From G963664935 sp963664935 (GTDB lineage Bacteria > Pseudomonadota > Gammaproteobacteria > Methylococcales > G963664935): a DNA stretch of 64,000 bases. The DNA lies in NCBI GenBank assembly GCA_963664935.2, contig CAXXSE010000003.1:6050-70049 (forward strand), given 5' to 3'. Positions 17,912 through 27,092 of the stretch are shown one piece after another. Position numbers and translations under genes: made by a program. The notes below the pieces were generated by a model. It saw only the letters and a list, made by a program, of their open reading frames with translations, had not been told where the DNA came from and searched no databases. Every line of letters starts with the position of its first letter. The first letter of the stretch is position 1.

Positions 17912-18004
17912 AAAGGGGCCGCTACCCTTTTTTATTAATATTTAACTCTAAACAGATATTAACATGCTTGCGTATTTTACGCGTTAAAGGGTAGCGTCCC
18001 CTTT
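17912..18004. repeat. palindromic REP-like element (AAAGGGTAGCGTCCCCTTT type)
   Basis: AAAGGGGCCGCTACCCTTTT at 17912-17931 is the near-perfect inverse of AAAGGGTAGCGTCCCCTTT at 17986-18004. The 54-base interior is AT-rich. This looks like an intergenic palindrome of the REP class. Confidence 0.55.
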
Positions 18005-18085
18005 ATTTCCCTTATTTTTTTAACAACACTGGGGAAACAAATGGTATGTAACCATTTAGACCGCATCGAAGAATCTGAGGTTATT

Positions 18086-18160
18086 GATGGGTTTCGTTCC
18101 TCCACCCATCCTACAACTCATTGTTATTGCGTAGGATGGGTGGAGCGGTAGCGAAACCCA
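18086..18160. repeat. palindromic repeat of the GGGTTTCGCTACCGCTCCACCC class
   Basis: TGGGTTTCGTTCCTCCACCC at about 18088 pairs with GGGTGGAGCGGTAGCGAAACCCA ending at 18160, around a short loop. Related palindromes are common between genes in Proteobacteria. It lies in the out-of-frame tail of the broken vapC. Confidence 0.6.
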
Positions 18161-18230
18161 ACAATTAAAAAGATGGGATACTATAGAATAACCCCTAGAC
18201 ATCAGCATCCGGCACACGGCGAAAACCTCT

Positions 18231-18625
18231 TCAAAACAGCGTCTTGATGGCATAAAGCTCAAATTGTTTGTCGAGGTGATGAGGGTCAAGTTTTGGTGAC
18301 TGGCTTGAACGATAAGCATTCGGTCAAATGGACCTTTATGGTGAAGCGGAAGATTGGCCAGAAACAATGCGTGATCAAGCTGAATAGGTAAAATCTCCAT
18401 GTAACTTTCACTTAATCGATCCGGGATGTATTTGGAAGGATGGAAAGGTAATTCGAGCTTGTTCAGTGCATGCTTGATACCAATTTCCCATGCGCTGACG
18501 ACGGAAAAGAGGATTTCGTTGCGTCCACCTTCAATGATCGAAAATATATTTTTGCTGAGCTTTTTGGGTTCAATATGCCACCAAAGCCAGCAATGCGTAT
18601 CGATAAGATAGCGTTCCTTCGCCAC
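18231..18625 (-). pseudogene. PIN-domain toxin (VapC type), frameshifted near the C-terminus
   Basis: Starting from GTG at 18625, the frame gives the PIN fold: YLIDTHCWLWW with the first catalytic Asp, SVVSAWEIGIKHALNKL with the conserved Glu, and GPFDRMLIVQAS with the later Asp. After TLITS the frame shifts; the alternative frame continues DKQFELYAIKTLF and stops at TGA 18231-18233, the expected family ending. Without the correction the open frame runs through a palindromic repeat to 18056. One missing base explains the change. The antitoxin remnant lies directly upstream. Confidence 0.75.
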
Positions 18626-18628
18626 TGC

Positions 18629-18760
18629 TTATTCGAATAATTTCCGCACCTCTTCCGGCAGAGGTGCATCAAAATCTTCGGCAATCCAAGCTTTGCCAAC
18701 GTCGGCGCCGGCAATGCGTTTGATGGTATTTTGTTTGATTGGCACCAACTTAGCGATCGC
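18629..18760 (-). pseudogene. Phd/YefM-type antitoxin, 5'-truncated
   Basis: One frame reads AIAKLVPIKQNT and then GKAWIAEDFDAPLPEEVRKLFE before TAA, the characteristic C-terminal half of Phd-type antitoxins paired with PIN toxins. The DNA-binding N-terminal half is missing; sequence upstream of 18760 is unrelated and contains a GGCATAAT motif also seen at 17806-17813. The stop lies 3 bases before the toxin start. Confidence 0.65.
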
Positions 18761-18817
18761 CTTCGAAAATTGGGAAGTGGGTTATTTCAGCCATATTCGG
18801 CATAATCCCCCACTATT

Positions 18818-21099
18818 TCAACGTCTCCAATTCCAATAGCGCCCACCGACACTTCGATATGTTTCGGGCTCCAAAACCCCAATTTCCGCATCGATGGCTA
18901 CTTTAATGGCGCCTGCTTCCGCGGTGTTCAATTGAGTTGCGCCAATACTCTTTAATCGCGTCGTTACTTCCGGCCGAGGAAACCCGAATCGGTTTCTATA
19001 GCCCGCTGAAATCAGAGCGTACTGAGGTTTTACTCTATCCAAAAAGGACTGCGTCGACGACGTGTTACTGCCATGATGGGGCACAATCAGAATTTGGCTC
19101 CGTAAATCGCGGCCGTATTTTTTCACCAGCAAACCTTCAGAAACATGCTCAATATCTCCGGTCATCAAAACGCTTCCACCGGCGCCAACAATTTGCAAAA
19201 CACAAGATCGATCATTCTCTTTCAATTTAGCTTGATGACGAGAAGGACCAAGAAACCGAAATTCGACTCCGTCCCAATGCCATGAATTCCCTTCCCGACA
19301 GTGGGTCGATTCATGCCAGTCTATCATCCCCGGAACACTGGTCAATAATCGCTTAATTCGAAATTCTCCACCTAAAGAACGAGCACCGCCGATATGGTCA
19401 TTGTCGCCATGGCTGATCACCAAGGTATCGATCTTTCTAACCCCGATTGAGCGCAAAAATGGAGCCACTACCGACGATCCCAGATCAAAACGTTCGCTAA
19501 AGCGGGCGCCGGCATCATAAACCAAAGTACGGTGTGTTGTTTGCACAACCACGCTTAATCCCTGTCCGACATCCAATAAGGTGACTTCAATATCGCCTTT
19601 CTCGGGACGAGATTCTTCCACAAAAACTAAGGGTAGCACCAATACCACCGCAATCCATCGCACCGGAAAACCCTTAGGGGCAAACATCAAAACTACGCCG
19701 ATCATTGCCAAAATTACCGACCCGATCGAAGGTTGGACATGAACCCACTCGGAAAATGGAAGCTCCGACAACCATTTCAGGTATGTCCAGAGGATTCCAA
19801 AAATCCACGCGGCAAAGTTGAATATCAAATAGCTCAAACCGGGCAGGCAAAAATAAACCAATACCCCAATTAAAACCAAGGGAACAACAACTAAACTCAC
19901 TACCGGCACGGCGATAAGATTTGCGATAGGCGCAATCAACGATGCCTTTTGAAAAAACAAGATTAACAGAGGCGCCAACCCCATCGCTGTAATCCAATGA
20001 ATCTTGCACAAACCCCGCCAATATCCCGTAGTCCCGAGCCTTCCGGACGTCGAGAATATAATCAAAGCCACCGCGCAAAACGACAACCAAAATCCTTCCG
20101 AAAGCATCGCTAGCGGATCGAGCAATAACACCAACAAAAGGGCGATCACCCACACTCGAACCGGTTTGAAATAACGTTGTAGAATAATGGCCCCCATCGC
20201 CACGCAAACCATGACTATCGCTCTTTGGGTGGGAATGGAAAAACCGGCTAACGCGGCATAAATCGATGCTAAAATCGAAGCGCCAATGGCGCTCAATCGG
20301 GTCGACGACAACCTTTCGAAGGCCTGGATGGACAGCAACTTGCGGAAAAGCAGAAAACTCAAACCCGCGACAAGACCGATGTGTAAACCGGAGATAGCAA
20401 CCAAATGGGCGGTACCCGTGGTGCGTAAAATCTTCCATTGCGCCGGGGTAATCTCGCTCCGTGATCCGATCGATAGCGCCTTGATGACCCCAACCATTGC
20501 ATTCCCCTATAATACTTCCGACAATTGAGTACCCAAATTTTGGCGAAGGTGTTGGAGCGTAACGCCGTGATTCCCATTTTCCAAAAGTACCGCGGTTTCG
20601 GCGGCTCGAACATAACCAACCGCTCCAATTCGCTGAATAAACAGCCAGCGCTCGTAGTCGAAACTACCGGGATTAAAAAAGCCGTGGGGGCGTTTGAGCC
20701 GAACCGTCAAGTGCCACTTTTGCCCGGTTTAACAGTGGTGGAGGGGTAATACCAACTGAGCCGTATTCTCGTAGGCAGGCGAAGGGTTTGGGGTAAATTC
20801 ACTTTTTTCGGGTTAAAGTTAAACCGTACTCCCCTTTCGAATTGCTGAGGCAAACCCTCCACATATCCTTCAACCACGATATCTTGGCCTTCCAATTCCG
20901 AAAGCAAACGATCGGTCAAGACTGAATCTGAATACATCGAGGCCCAAACGAATCCCAGGAAAAAGCAAGCTAACTTGGGGGTTTTGATAAGAAAAAAGAC
21001 AAAAGCGCCACTGGCGTAAATCCAAAGACTTTCGGGCAATCCGGAATACGATTGCAAGAATAAAACGCCTGCGGCAAAAGCAAAAACGTAGGCACCCAT
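18818..21099 (-). pseudogene. comEC: DNA internalisation protein ComEC/Rec2, one frameshift and one in-frame TAG
   Basis: Three segments join in order. 21099-20707 gives the N-terminal membrane part and the start of the OB-like domain, ending in TTVKPG. A one-base shift then continues with QKWHLTVRLKRPHGFFNPGSFDYE down to LSEVL, where TAG (20507-20509) stops it. The same frame resumes with GNAMVGVIKALSIGSRSEIT and runs through the competence-domain membrane segments and the metallo-beta-lactamase-like domain (LVISHGDNDHIGGA near the end). The corrected length, about 760 residues, is normal for ComEC. Natural transformation is probably lost unless these are assembly errors. The start lies back to back with the DedA gene. 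Confidence 0.85.
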
Positions 21100-21187
21100 G
21101 GTGTTTGCTATTGCACGGATAAAAATCTACAATCCCGGCAGGAACGAGTGGGAACGCAAAATAACGAATAACAACATAAGGACCTTA

Positions 21188-21793
21188 ATGGAAGAACTTA
21201 ACTTTTTTATTCAGGCGAATGTTCAATATGCGCCTTTAATCATCTTCGGAGCGCTTTTACTCGCGGGCTTTAACATCCCCGTTTCGGAAGACGCCATGCT
21301 ATTTATCTCGGCGGTCTTGGCCAGTAACCACCCGGATCTGCTTCCCCTGCTGTTTACCGGAGTATACCTGGGCGCTTATTTTTCCGATTTAATCTGCTAC
21401 TGGCTTGGGCGGATTCTTGGTCCAAAACTTTTTAAGATCGGCTTTTTCGCCAAAATGGTTGCCCCTGAAACCGTTGACAAAATCCATATCTTTTATGAGA
21501 AATACGGCATAATCACCCTGATCCTCGGTCGTTTTATCCCCTTTGGTGTACGGAATGGCCTGTTTTTAACGGCGGGCCTTGGAAAAATGAGTTTCCTTAA
21601 ATTTTCCCTCTCCGACCTGTTGGCCTGCACGATTTCCACGATCACATTCTTCACACTCTATTATCACTACGGAAACGCGGTCATCGAGTCTATCAAAGAG
21701 GCTAACAGCGTTGTTTTCGCCGTAGCGCTGATCGTGGTTGGAATATTTATTTATAAATGGAAAACAAAACGCCGTATCGGGGTCGACGAATGA
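21188..21793 (+). CDS. DedA/SNARE-associated family inner-membrane protein
   Basis: 201 residues, MEELNFFIQ onward, with AAGGAC before the ATG at 21188; a longer frame reaches 21098 but overlaps the comEC start. The DedA pattern is clear: NIPVSEDAMLFISAVLA, then GAYFSDLICYWLGRILG near 60-75 and FGVRNGLFLTAGLGKM near 125-140. DedA proteins are membrane transporters or scramblases linked to lipid carrier recycling and membrane homeostasis; the substrate here cannot be inferred. It is monocistronic and faces lolD convergently. Confidence 0.85.
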   Translation: MEELNFFIQANVQYAPLIIFGALLLAGFNIPVSEDAMLFISAVLASNHPDLLPLLFTGVYLGAYFSDLICYWLGRILGPKLFKIGFFAKMVAPETVDKIHIFYEKYGIITLILGRFIPFGVRNGLFLTAGLGKMSFLKFSLSDLLACTISTITFFTLYYHYGNAVIESIKEANSVVFAVALIVVGIFIYKWKTKRRIGVDE

Positions 21794-21808
21794 AATAGAA
21801 TAAGTGGA

Positions 21809-22489
21809 TTATCCGGATAGACGTCCATCTTCTAAATGTAGAACAGTATCCATCCGGCTCGCCAAAGAAAAATCATGGGTGACAATCAGGAAACTGATTC
21901 CCAGTTCACGATTCAACCCCAACAAAAGTTGATAGATATTGTCCGCTGTTTTAGTATCCAAATTCCCCGTGGGTTCATCGGCTATTACACACTTGGGACT
22001 TCCTACCAGGGCTCGAGCGATAGCCGCCCTTTGCTTCTCACCCCCCGACAACTCACCGGGTTTATGTAACATCCGATTCTCCAACCCCACTTTAACCAGC
22101 ATCTCCTCAGCCTTTTCGCGGGCTTTTCGTAGACCCACGCCCCTGATCAATAACGGCATTGCAACGTTTTCCAGAGCTGTAAACTCACCCAGCAAATGGT
22201 GAAACTGATAAACAAAACCCAGGGAACGATTGCGTAGCCGCCCCAGTTCCCGTTGGTTAATTTCCGCTAGATCGACGCCATCAAGCACCACCCGTCCGGA
22301 TGTGGGAGCATCCAATCCACCAAGCAGATGCAACAAAGTACTTTTGCCGGATCCGGACGCGCCCATAACCGCAATTCGTTCACCGGCATGCACCATGAGG
22401 TCCACACTTTCCAGCACCTTAACGTCAAGGTCGCCTAGAACAAACCGCTTGGATAATCCCATGCATTCCAACACAACCGAACTATTCAT
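21809..22489 (-). CDS. lolD: lipoprotein-releasing system ATP-binding protein LolD
   Basis: 226 residues, ABC ATPase of the LolCDE complex that extracts lipoproteins from the inner membrane for LolA. Walker A is GASGSGKSTLLHLLGG (near 44), the Q-loop sits in YQFHHLLGEFTALENVAMP, the ABC signature is LSGGEKQRAAIARAL and Walker B is CVIADEPTGNLD. The QFHHLL segment is characteristic of LolD. It overlaps the upstream lolC gene by 8 bases. Confidence 0.95.
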   Translation of the reverse strand: MNSSVVLECMGLSKRFVLGDLDVKVLESVDLMVHAGERIAVMGASGSGKSTLLHLLGGLDAPTSGRVVLDGVDLAEINQRELGRLRNRSLGFVYQFHHLLGEFTALENVAMPLLIRGVGLRKAREKAEEMLVKVGLENRMLHKPGELSGGEKQRAAIARALVGSPKCVIADEPTGNLDTKTADNIYQLLLGLNRELGISFLIVTHDFSLASRMDTVLHLEDGRLSG

Positions 22490-23729
22490 AACGAAGTTCG
22501 TCCGCGGGTTTTACTCTGGAGGCCTGCCAAGCGGGATAGATCGTCGCAACAAGCGCAATCACAAAAGCCAGGGTTGCAATCTGGTAAACGTCGGACCAAA
22601 TTAACTTAGAGGGCAGATCACTGATGTAATACACATCGGCCGCCAAAAACTGAACGCCAAAAAACTTTTCGATAGCCGGAACGAGGGTTTCGACATTCTC
22701 CGCCAACAATACCCCCCCCAACGTGCCCAATAGCGTCCCTACACTGCCAATTATCGTTCCAAGAACCATGAATATTCCCATCACCCCACCCGGGGACAGT
22801 CCTTGGGTGCGAAGAATCGCAATATCCGCGCGTTTTTCCGTCACCACCATCACTAGGGTGGAAACGATATTGAACGCAGCGACCGCCACAATTAACAATA
22901 AAATAATAAACATGACCCGTTTTTCTGTTTTGATCGCACGGAAAAAATTGCTATGGACTTGGGTCCAATTGGTAATTCGATGAAAACCCGTTAAAACCTT
23001 TCCTAAATCTTCTGCAATAGACTGTGCATAAAACAGGTCATCCAACTTTAAGCGCAAACCGGATACGGCCTCGCCAAGACGAATCAACTTAGCGGCGTCA
23101 CGGATATGAACCAATGCCAGATTTCGATCGTATTCGTACATTCCGACTTTAAAAATGCCGGTCACTGTAAAACGACGAAGGCGTGGTAAAATCCCCGCTG
23201 GCGTTGTGGTTATTTGCGGGGTAATAACGGTAATTTTATCGCCAGGAACAACACCCAAGAAATTTGCCAATTCCACGCCTAATATAATTTGATATTCACC
23301 CGGAGCCAACTGGTCCAAATTTCCGGCGATCATGTTTTTCGCCACTTCGGATACTCTCGGTTCCATGCTGGGGAGGATACCCCGGATAAGTGTTCCACTC
23401 ACCCTCCGGCCGGCGCTTAGCATCACCTGGGCCTGCACATACGGCGCCCAACCGACGACTCTAGGATGATCCTTGACTACCGGCTCGAGCGTTTTCCAAT
23501 CGTTTAAAGCACCGGATGGTGTACTGATTGAAGCATGGGACGTCATACCCAGAATTCTCTCTCGCAATTCCGCCTCGAAACCGTTCATCACCGAAAGCAC
23601 CGCGATCAAAGCGGTTACACCAAGGGCAATGCCTAAAACAGAGGTAAGGGTAATAAATGAAATGAATCGGGTTCGGCGTTTCGCGCGCGTGTACCGAAGA
23701 CCAATGAATAGAACTAGTGGCCTAAACAC
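22482..23729 (-). CDS. lolC: lipoprotein-releasing system permease (LolC/LolE family)
   Basis: 415 residues with the LolC/E layout: an N-terminal membrane helix beginning RFISFITLTSVLGIALGVTA, a large periplasmic MacB-like domain (about 45-270), and three C-terminal membrane helices (IILLLIVAVAAFNIVSTLVM, the GIFMVLGTIIGSVGT region, and the last helix before YPAWQASRVKPADELRYE). Only one permease gene is present next to lolD, so this may form a homodimeric LolFD-like complex or pair with an unlinked lolE. Confidence 0.92.
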   Translation of the reverse strand: MFRPLVLFIGLRYTRAKRRTRFISFITLTSVLGIALGVTALIAVLSVMNGFEAELRERILGMTSHASISTPSGALNDWKTLEPVVKDHPRVVGWAPYVQAQVMLSAGRRVSGTLIRGILPSMEPRVSEVAKNMIAGNLDQLAPGEYQIILGVELANFLGVVPGDKITVITPQITTTPAGILPRLRRFTVTGIFKVGMYEYDRNLALVHIRDAAKLIRLGEAVSGLRLKLDDLFYAQSIAEDLGKVLTGFHRITNWTQVHSNFFRAIKTEKRVMFIILLLIVAVAAFNIVSTLVMVVTEKRADIAILRTQGLSPGGVMGIFMVLGTIIGSVGTLLGTLGGVLLAENVETLVPAIEKFFGVQFLAADVYYISDLPSKLIWSDVYQIATLAFVIALVATIYPAWQASRVKPADELRYE

Positions 23730-23780
23730 AAACGCGAATAGAGTGGCGAATTAACATTGAATAAATAGATTAAATGAGAA

Positions 23781-24215
23781 TTAGGCGTCGGTCCGACAGC
23801 CCGGACAAAATCCGTACAAATAAAGGCAATGATCCGTTAGAGTGTAGCCTAGTTGCCCTGCAATCTCTTTCTGCCGGGTTTCTATAATTTCATCTTTAAA
23901 TTCACCAACCCGGCCGCACTTTACACATAGTATATGATCGTGGTGTCCACCCCTGTTTAATTCAAACACCGAGTTTCCACCCTCGAAATGATGCCGTTTG
24001 ACCAATCCGGCGGCTTCGAATTGGGTTAAAACACGATAAATAGTAGCGAGTCCAATATCCTCGCCTTCCTTTAATAAGATTTTGTAAACATCCTCTGCGG
24101 TTAGATGCCGGTCGCTATCCCGTTTCTTTTCCAACATCTCCAATATCTTCACACGAGGCAACGTCACTTTCAGCCCGGCGTTTTTGATATCTTGACTTTC
24201 CACATGATCCTCCAA
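23781..24215 (-). CDS. fur: ferric uptake regulator Fur
   Basis: 144 residues. The winged-helix domain holds LKVTLPRVKILEML and EDIGLATIYRVLTQFEAAGLV. The metal-binding dimerisation domain has GGHHDHILCVKCGRV and a second CxxC in YGFCPGC near the C-terminus. It represses iron uptake genes with Fe2+. It is divergent from bamE with 64 bases between the start codons, the common gammaproteobacterial layout. Confidence 0.96.
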   Translation of the reverse strand: MEDHVESQDIKNAGLKVTLPRVKILEMLEKKRDSDRHLTAEDVYKILLKEGEDIGLATIYRVLTQFEAAGLVKRHHFEGGNSVFELNRGGHHDHILCVKCGRVGEFKDEIIETRQKEIAGQLGYTLTDHCLYLYGFCPGCRTDA

Positions 24216-24279
24216 TAAGGGTGAATTAAGTAATTGTATCGGGTATTATTCCTGTTTTCGATCAAAAACACAGCATTTA

Positions 24280-24729
24280 ATGCGAAAAGCCCTCGTCATT
24301 CCTGCCTATTTGGCAAATCTATTGCTTACCGGGTGCGGGAATGTTATCGATTGGGGATGGATCTATAGGATAGATATTGATCAGGGCAACATTGTTACTC
24401 AACAAATGGTTAACCAACTCGAACCCGGGATGAATGAACGACAAGCTCGCTTTATTATGGGAACGCCCTTGCTGATTGATCGGTTTCACAAAAATCGTTG
24501 GAACTACTTACTTCGTGAAAAACCGGGAGATGGTGGCCCAACGACTGAAAATCAAGTATTCCTTTACTTCAAAGACGGAGCGCTTGTGAATGTCACAGGG
24601 GATTTCCGGCCCGACAACAAACCGGATATAGATCCGACCCAGGACACAACCGCGATGGTTCCAAAAATAGACCGGGAGAAAACAGTGGGTCAAAAAATCA
24701 AATCTTTTTTTGGTTTTGATGACGGCTAG
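24280..24729 (+). CDS. bamE: outer membrane protein assembly factor BamE (lipoprotein)
   Basis: 149 residues. The lipobox LLLTGC places the lipidated Cys near residue 19. The SmpA/OmlA fold follows: YRIDIDQGNIVTQQMVNQL, then PGMNERQARFIMGTPLL and NRWNYLL, typical of BamE. It is part of the BAM complex that inserts beta-barrel proteins. The C-terminal tail beyond residue 110 is longer than in E. coli. The 3' end overlaps the convergent rnfH gene by 32 bases. The stop TAG falls within a 15-base match to the end of the CTAG-ended miniature element. Confidence 0.93.
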   Translation: MRKALVIPAYLANLLLTGCGNVIDWGWIYRIDIDQGNIVTQQMVNQLEPGMNERQARFIMGTPLLIDRFHKNRWNYLLREKPGDGGPTTENQVFLYFKDGALVNVTGDFRPDNKPDIDPTQDTTAMVPKIDREKTVGQKIKSFFGFDDG

Positions 24730-25003
24730 GAGGCTGTCCTTTAGCCCTTATCCGCCGCGCTTCCATGGGTTTATTAATTAGAACACGATAGATTTCTACA
24801 CGATCTCCCGTTTTCAATTCGCGACTTAGGTTACAAGCTCTGCTGAACACCCCAACCTTGTTTTTACGCAAATCAATCTCCGGAAAACGTTTCAGTATCC
24901 CAGAGGCGACAATAGCTTGTGTCACGGTCGAGCCAATTTCTAGTTTAACCGGCAAAAGCACCTGTTCGTCAGGTTTGGCATAGGCTACTTCAACATTGAT
25001 CAT
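24698..25003 (-). CDS. rnfH: RnfH/PasI family ubiquitin-like protein
   Basis: 101 residues, INVEVAYAKPDEQVLLPVKL at the start and VGVFSRACNLSRELKTGDRVEIYRVL later, the pattern of the RnfH (UPF0125) family. These small proteins have a beta-grasp fold; the RatA-RatB naming as a toxin-antitoxin pair is debated. It overlaps the upstream ratA gene by 4 bases and converges on bamE. Confidence 0.92.
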   Translation of the reverse strand: MINVEVAYAKPDEQVLLPVKLEIGSTVTQAIVASGILKRFPEIDLRKNKVGVFSRACNLSRELKTGDRVEIYRVLINKPMEARRIRAKGQPPSRHQNQKKI

Positions 25004-25437
25004 GGTCTACGATTAAGCTCCTTCGCCCGGCGACTGAAAGCAGAAACCATTGAATTACAAATCTGGGTGAATACCGTACCAAATGCCAGAGCGCCTATTC
25101 TATTCGAAATCTCGAACTCCAAAATTAAGGACACTTTTGTAGCGTCCTCCCGTAACGGCAGAAACTTCCACACGCCTTCCATATGGCTAAAGGGGCCGTC
25201 AAGCAGGCTCATTTTGATTTCACCGTCATCGGTCAGCCGATTGCGGGTCGAAAATCGCTTGTTAAATGCCCCTTTTGCAACTTCTAATTCCGCCTCCACA
25301 TAGTCTTCTGTTTTTGAAAGTATTCGACTGGTTCGGCACCACGGTAGAAACTCCGGGTACGACTCAATATCACAAACCAAGTCCAACATGGATTGCGCTG
25401 GATAGCGCACTAAAGCACTTCGTTCTATTCTTGTCAT
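25000..25437 (-). CDS. ratA: RatA-type START-domain protein (coenzyme Q-binding COQ10 family)
   Basis: 145 residues with the polyketide cyclase/START-like pattern SALVRYPAQSMLDLVCDIESYPEFLPWC and GPFSHMEGVWKFLPL. The E. coli homologue RatA was reported to block 70S formation; the wider COQ10-like family binds ubiquinone. It lies 9 bases after the NSS transporter stop and overlaps rnfH, so the three are likely co-transcribed. Confidence 0.92.
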   Translation of the reverse strand: MTRIERSALVRYPAQSMLDLVCDIESYPEFLPWCRTSRILSKTEDYVEAELEVAKGAFNKRFSTRNRLTDDGEIKMSLLDGPFSHMEGVWKFLPLREDATKVSLILEFEISNRIGALAFGTVFTQICNSMVSAFSRRAKELNRRP

Positions 25438-25446
25438 ATCCGTTGG

Positions 25447-26805
25447 TTAAAACAACCCCGCAATCAACACAATCGTGACCGCGGCAGGCGCCACATAACG
25501 CACCAATATCCGCCATGATTTGTACAAAATATTCGATTCTGAGACTTCAAGCTCATCGGCGGTGTTCTTTTCGGTCATAATCCAACCGGCAAAAACCGCC
25601 ATCAAAATTCCACCCAGGGGAAGCAACACATTGGCGCTGATGAACTCCAAAACCCCATAAAACGTTTTACCCATGATGGTTTTTTCCATCCAGATATTGG
25701 TTGAAAACACGGTCCCCATACCCAAAGCCCACGTCAAAACACCCGCGATAACACAGGCTTTTTGTCTCGAAACCTGGTATTTCTCAACCACATAGGAAAC
25801 CGCTGGTTCTATTAATGAAATCGACGACGACAACGCAGCAAAAATCAATAAAACAAAAAACATCAACCCAAACACATTACCGCCGAACATGTGGGAAAAT
25901 GCCATGGGTAGCGTCTTGAAAATTAGATCGGGGCCCATTGAGGGTTCAAAAGCGTTGGCGAATACGATCGGGAAAATAGCAACCCCCGCCAATATAGCCA
26001 CGGCCGTATCGGTAACCGCAATCACCATCGCGGTTTGGCCTATGGAAATGCCCTTCGGCAAATAGGATCCATAGACCATGATCGCACCCATCCCCAAACT
26101 GAGGGTGAAAAAGGCCTGCCCCATAGCCAAAAGAATCGTCTTTCCAGTAACCGCGGCAAGATCAAAATTAAACATAAAGCTAATTCCTTCTCCGAAAGAA
26201 TCCGTGGTCATCGCATAAGCCACTAAAACTAATAATATTAAAAACAAACTGGGCATCAAAAATTTAACCGCTTGTTCAATGCCCTCATTGATACCACGCG
26301 CCACGATGTACATGGTTGCGCTTATAAATACGGTATGCCACAAAGTCAAAGCGAAAACGCTCTCATTCAATGACATAACCGCATGTTCGGCAATATCCGC
26401 ATCGAGCTGGGATAAAAATCCAGTCGTAATTTTTAAAGCGTAAGCTATGGTTTTACCGGCAATCACACTGTAATAGGAAAGGATCATAAATCCAGCCAGA
26501 ACACCCATCCAGCCGAGAAAGTGCCACAGTTTGCTAACGTTCGCCTCCTCAGCCAAGTGCTCCATGGTCATAATGGGATTCCTCTGCCCCCGCCGCCCGA
26601 GCATGGTTTCCGCCATAATGATCGGAACCCCAATAATAGCTACACAAAGCAGATAGATCAGAACAAAGGCGCCACCACCATTTTCTCCAGTGATATAAGG
26701 GAATTTCCAAATATTCCCTAAACCGACCGCGGATCCGGTGGCGGCCAATATAAAAGTAATCCTTGAAGACCAATGAGCATGGATCGTTGTATTATGGTTC
26801 GCCAT
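25447..26805 (-). CDS. sodium-dependent transporter of the NSS (neurotransmitter:sodium symporter) family
   Basis: 452 residues with about eleven membrane segments. The first helix carries the family signature GSAVGLGNIWKFPYITGENGGGAF, which forms part of the sodium and substrate sites of LeuT-fold transporters. FTLSLGMGAIMVYGSYL (about residue 240) and SSSISLIEPAVSYVVE (about 335) are also conserved. Such bacterial proteins import amino acids with Na+; the substrate cannot be told. It heads a unit with ratA and rnfH. Confidence 0.9.
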   Translation of the reverse strand: MANHNTTIHAHWSSRITFILAATGSAVGLGNIWKFPYITGENGGGAFVLIYLLCVAIIGVPIIMAETMLGRRGQRNPIMTMEHLAEEANVSKLWHFLGWMGVLAGFMILSYYSVIAGKTIAYALKITTGFLSQLDADIAEHAVMSLNESVFALTLWHTVFISATMYIVARGINEGIEQAVKFLMPSLFLILLVLVAYAMTTDSFGEGISFMFNFDLAAVTGKTILLAMGQAFFTLSLGMGAIMVYGSYLPKGISIGQTAMVIAVTDTAVAILAGVAIFPIVFANAFEPSMGPDLIFKTLPMAFSHMFGGNVFGLMFFVLLIFAALSSSISLIEPAVSYVVEKYQVSRQKACVIAGVLTWALGMGTVFSTNIWMEKTIMGKTFYGVLEFISANVLLPLGGILMAVFAGWIMTEKNTADELEVSESNILYKSWRILVRYVAPAAVTIVLIAGLF

Positions 26806-26862
26806 TTCTCCCCCGATGCATTAAGCTGAATATGTTCAATATTAAATCTGTTTTAATATTGT

Positions 26863-27026
26863 AACCTGAATCCGTGACTTCACTACGGCACAGCACGCAA
26901 CCTCTTGATTTCACAGATGATTAAAAAATACCCACTTAGCCTATGGGTGAAGCTAAGATTTTTTAATCCTCTGTGAAACCATTATCTTGCGCCCTGCTAT
27001 CCGCATTGAAGTCACGGATTCAGGTT
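26863..27026. repeat. 164-bp nested palindromic element between the NSS transporter and smpB
   Basis: The 20-base outer arm AACCTGAATCCGTGACTTCA is perfectly inverted at 27007-27026. Inside, TTCACAGATGATTAAAAAAT pairs with ATTTTTTAATCCTCTGTGAA (one mismatch), and CTTAGC...GCTAAG forms the tip. The whole could fold into one long hairpin. No coding potential. It may be a miniature mobile element or a shared terminator/processing structure. Confidence 0.75.
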
Positions 27027-27092
27027 TAACCCATTAAAATATCAAAGTTTGCGGCTCAAGTCAGTATATTGTAAATATCCCATCAATCTTCA

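Noticed and set aside
18056..18230. C-terminal extension of the PIN toxin at 18 kb
   Set aside because: The family ending is found in the neighbouring frame at 18231; the extension is translated palindromic repeat.
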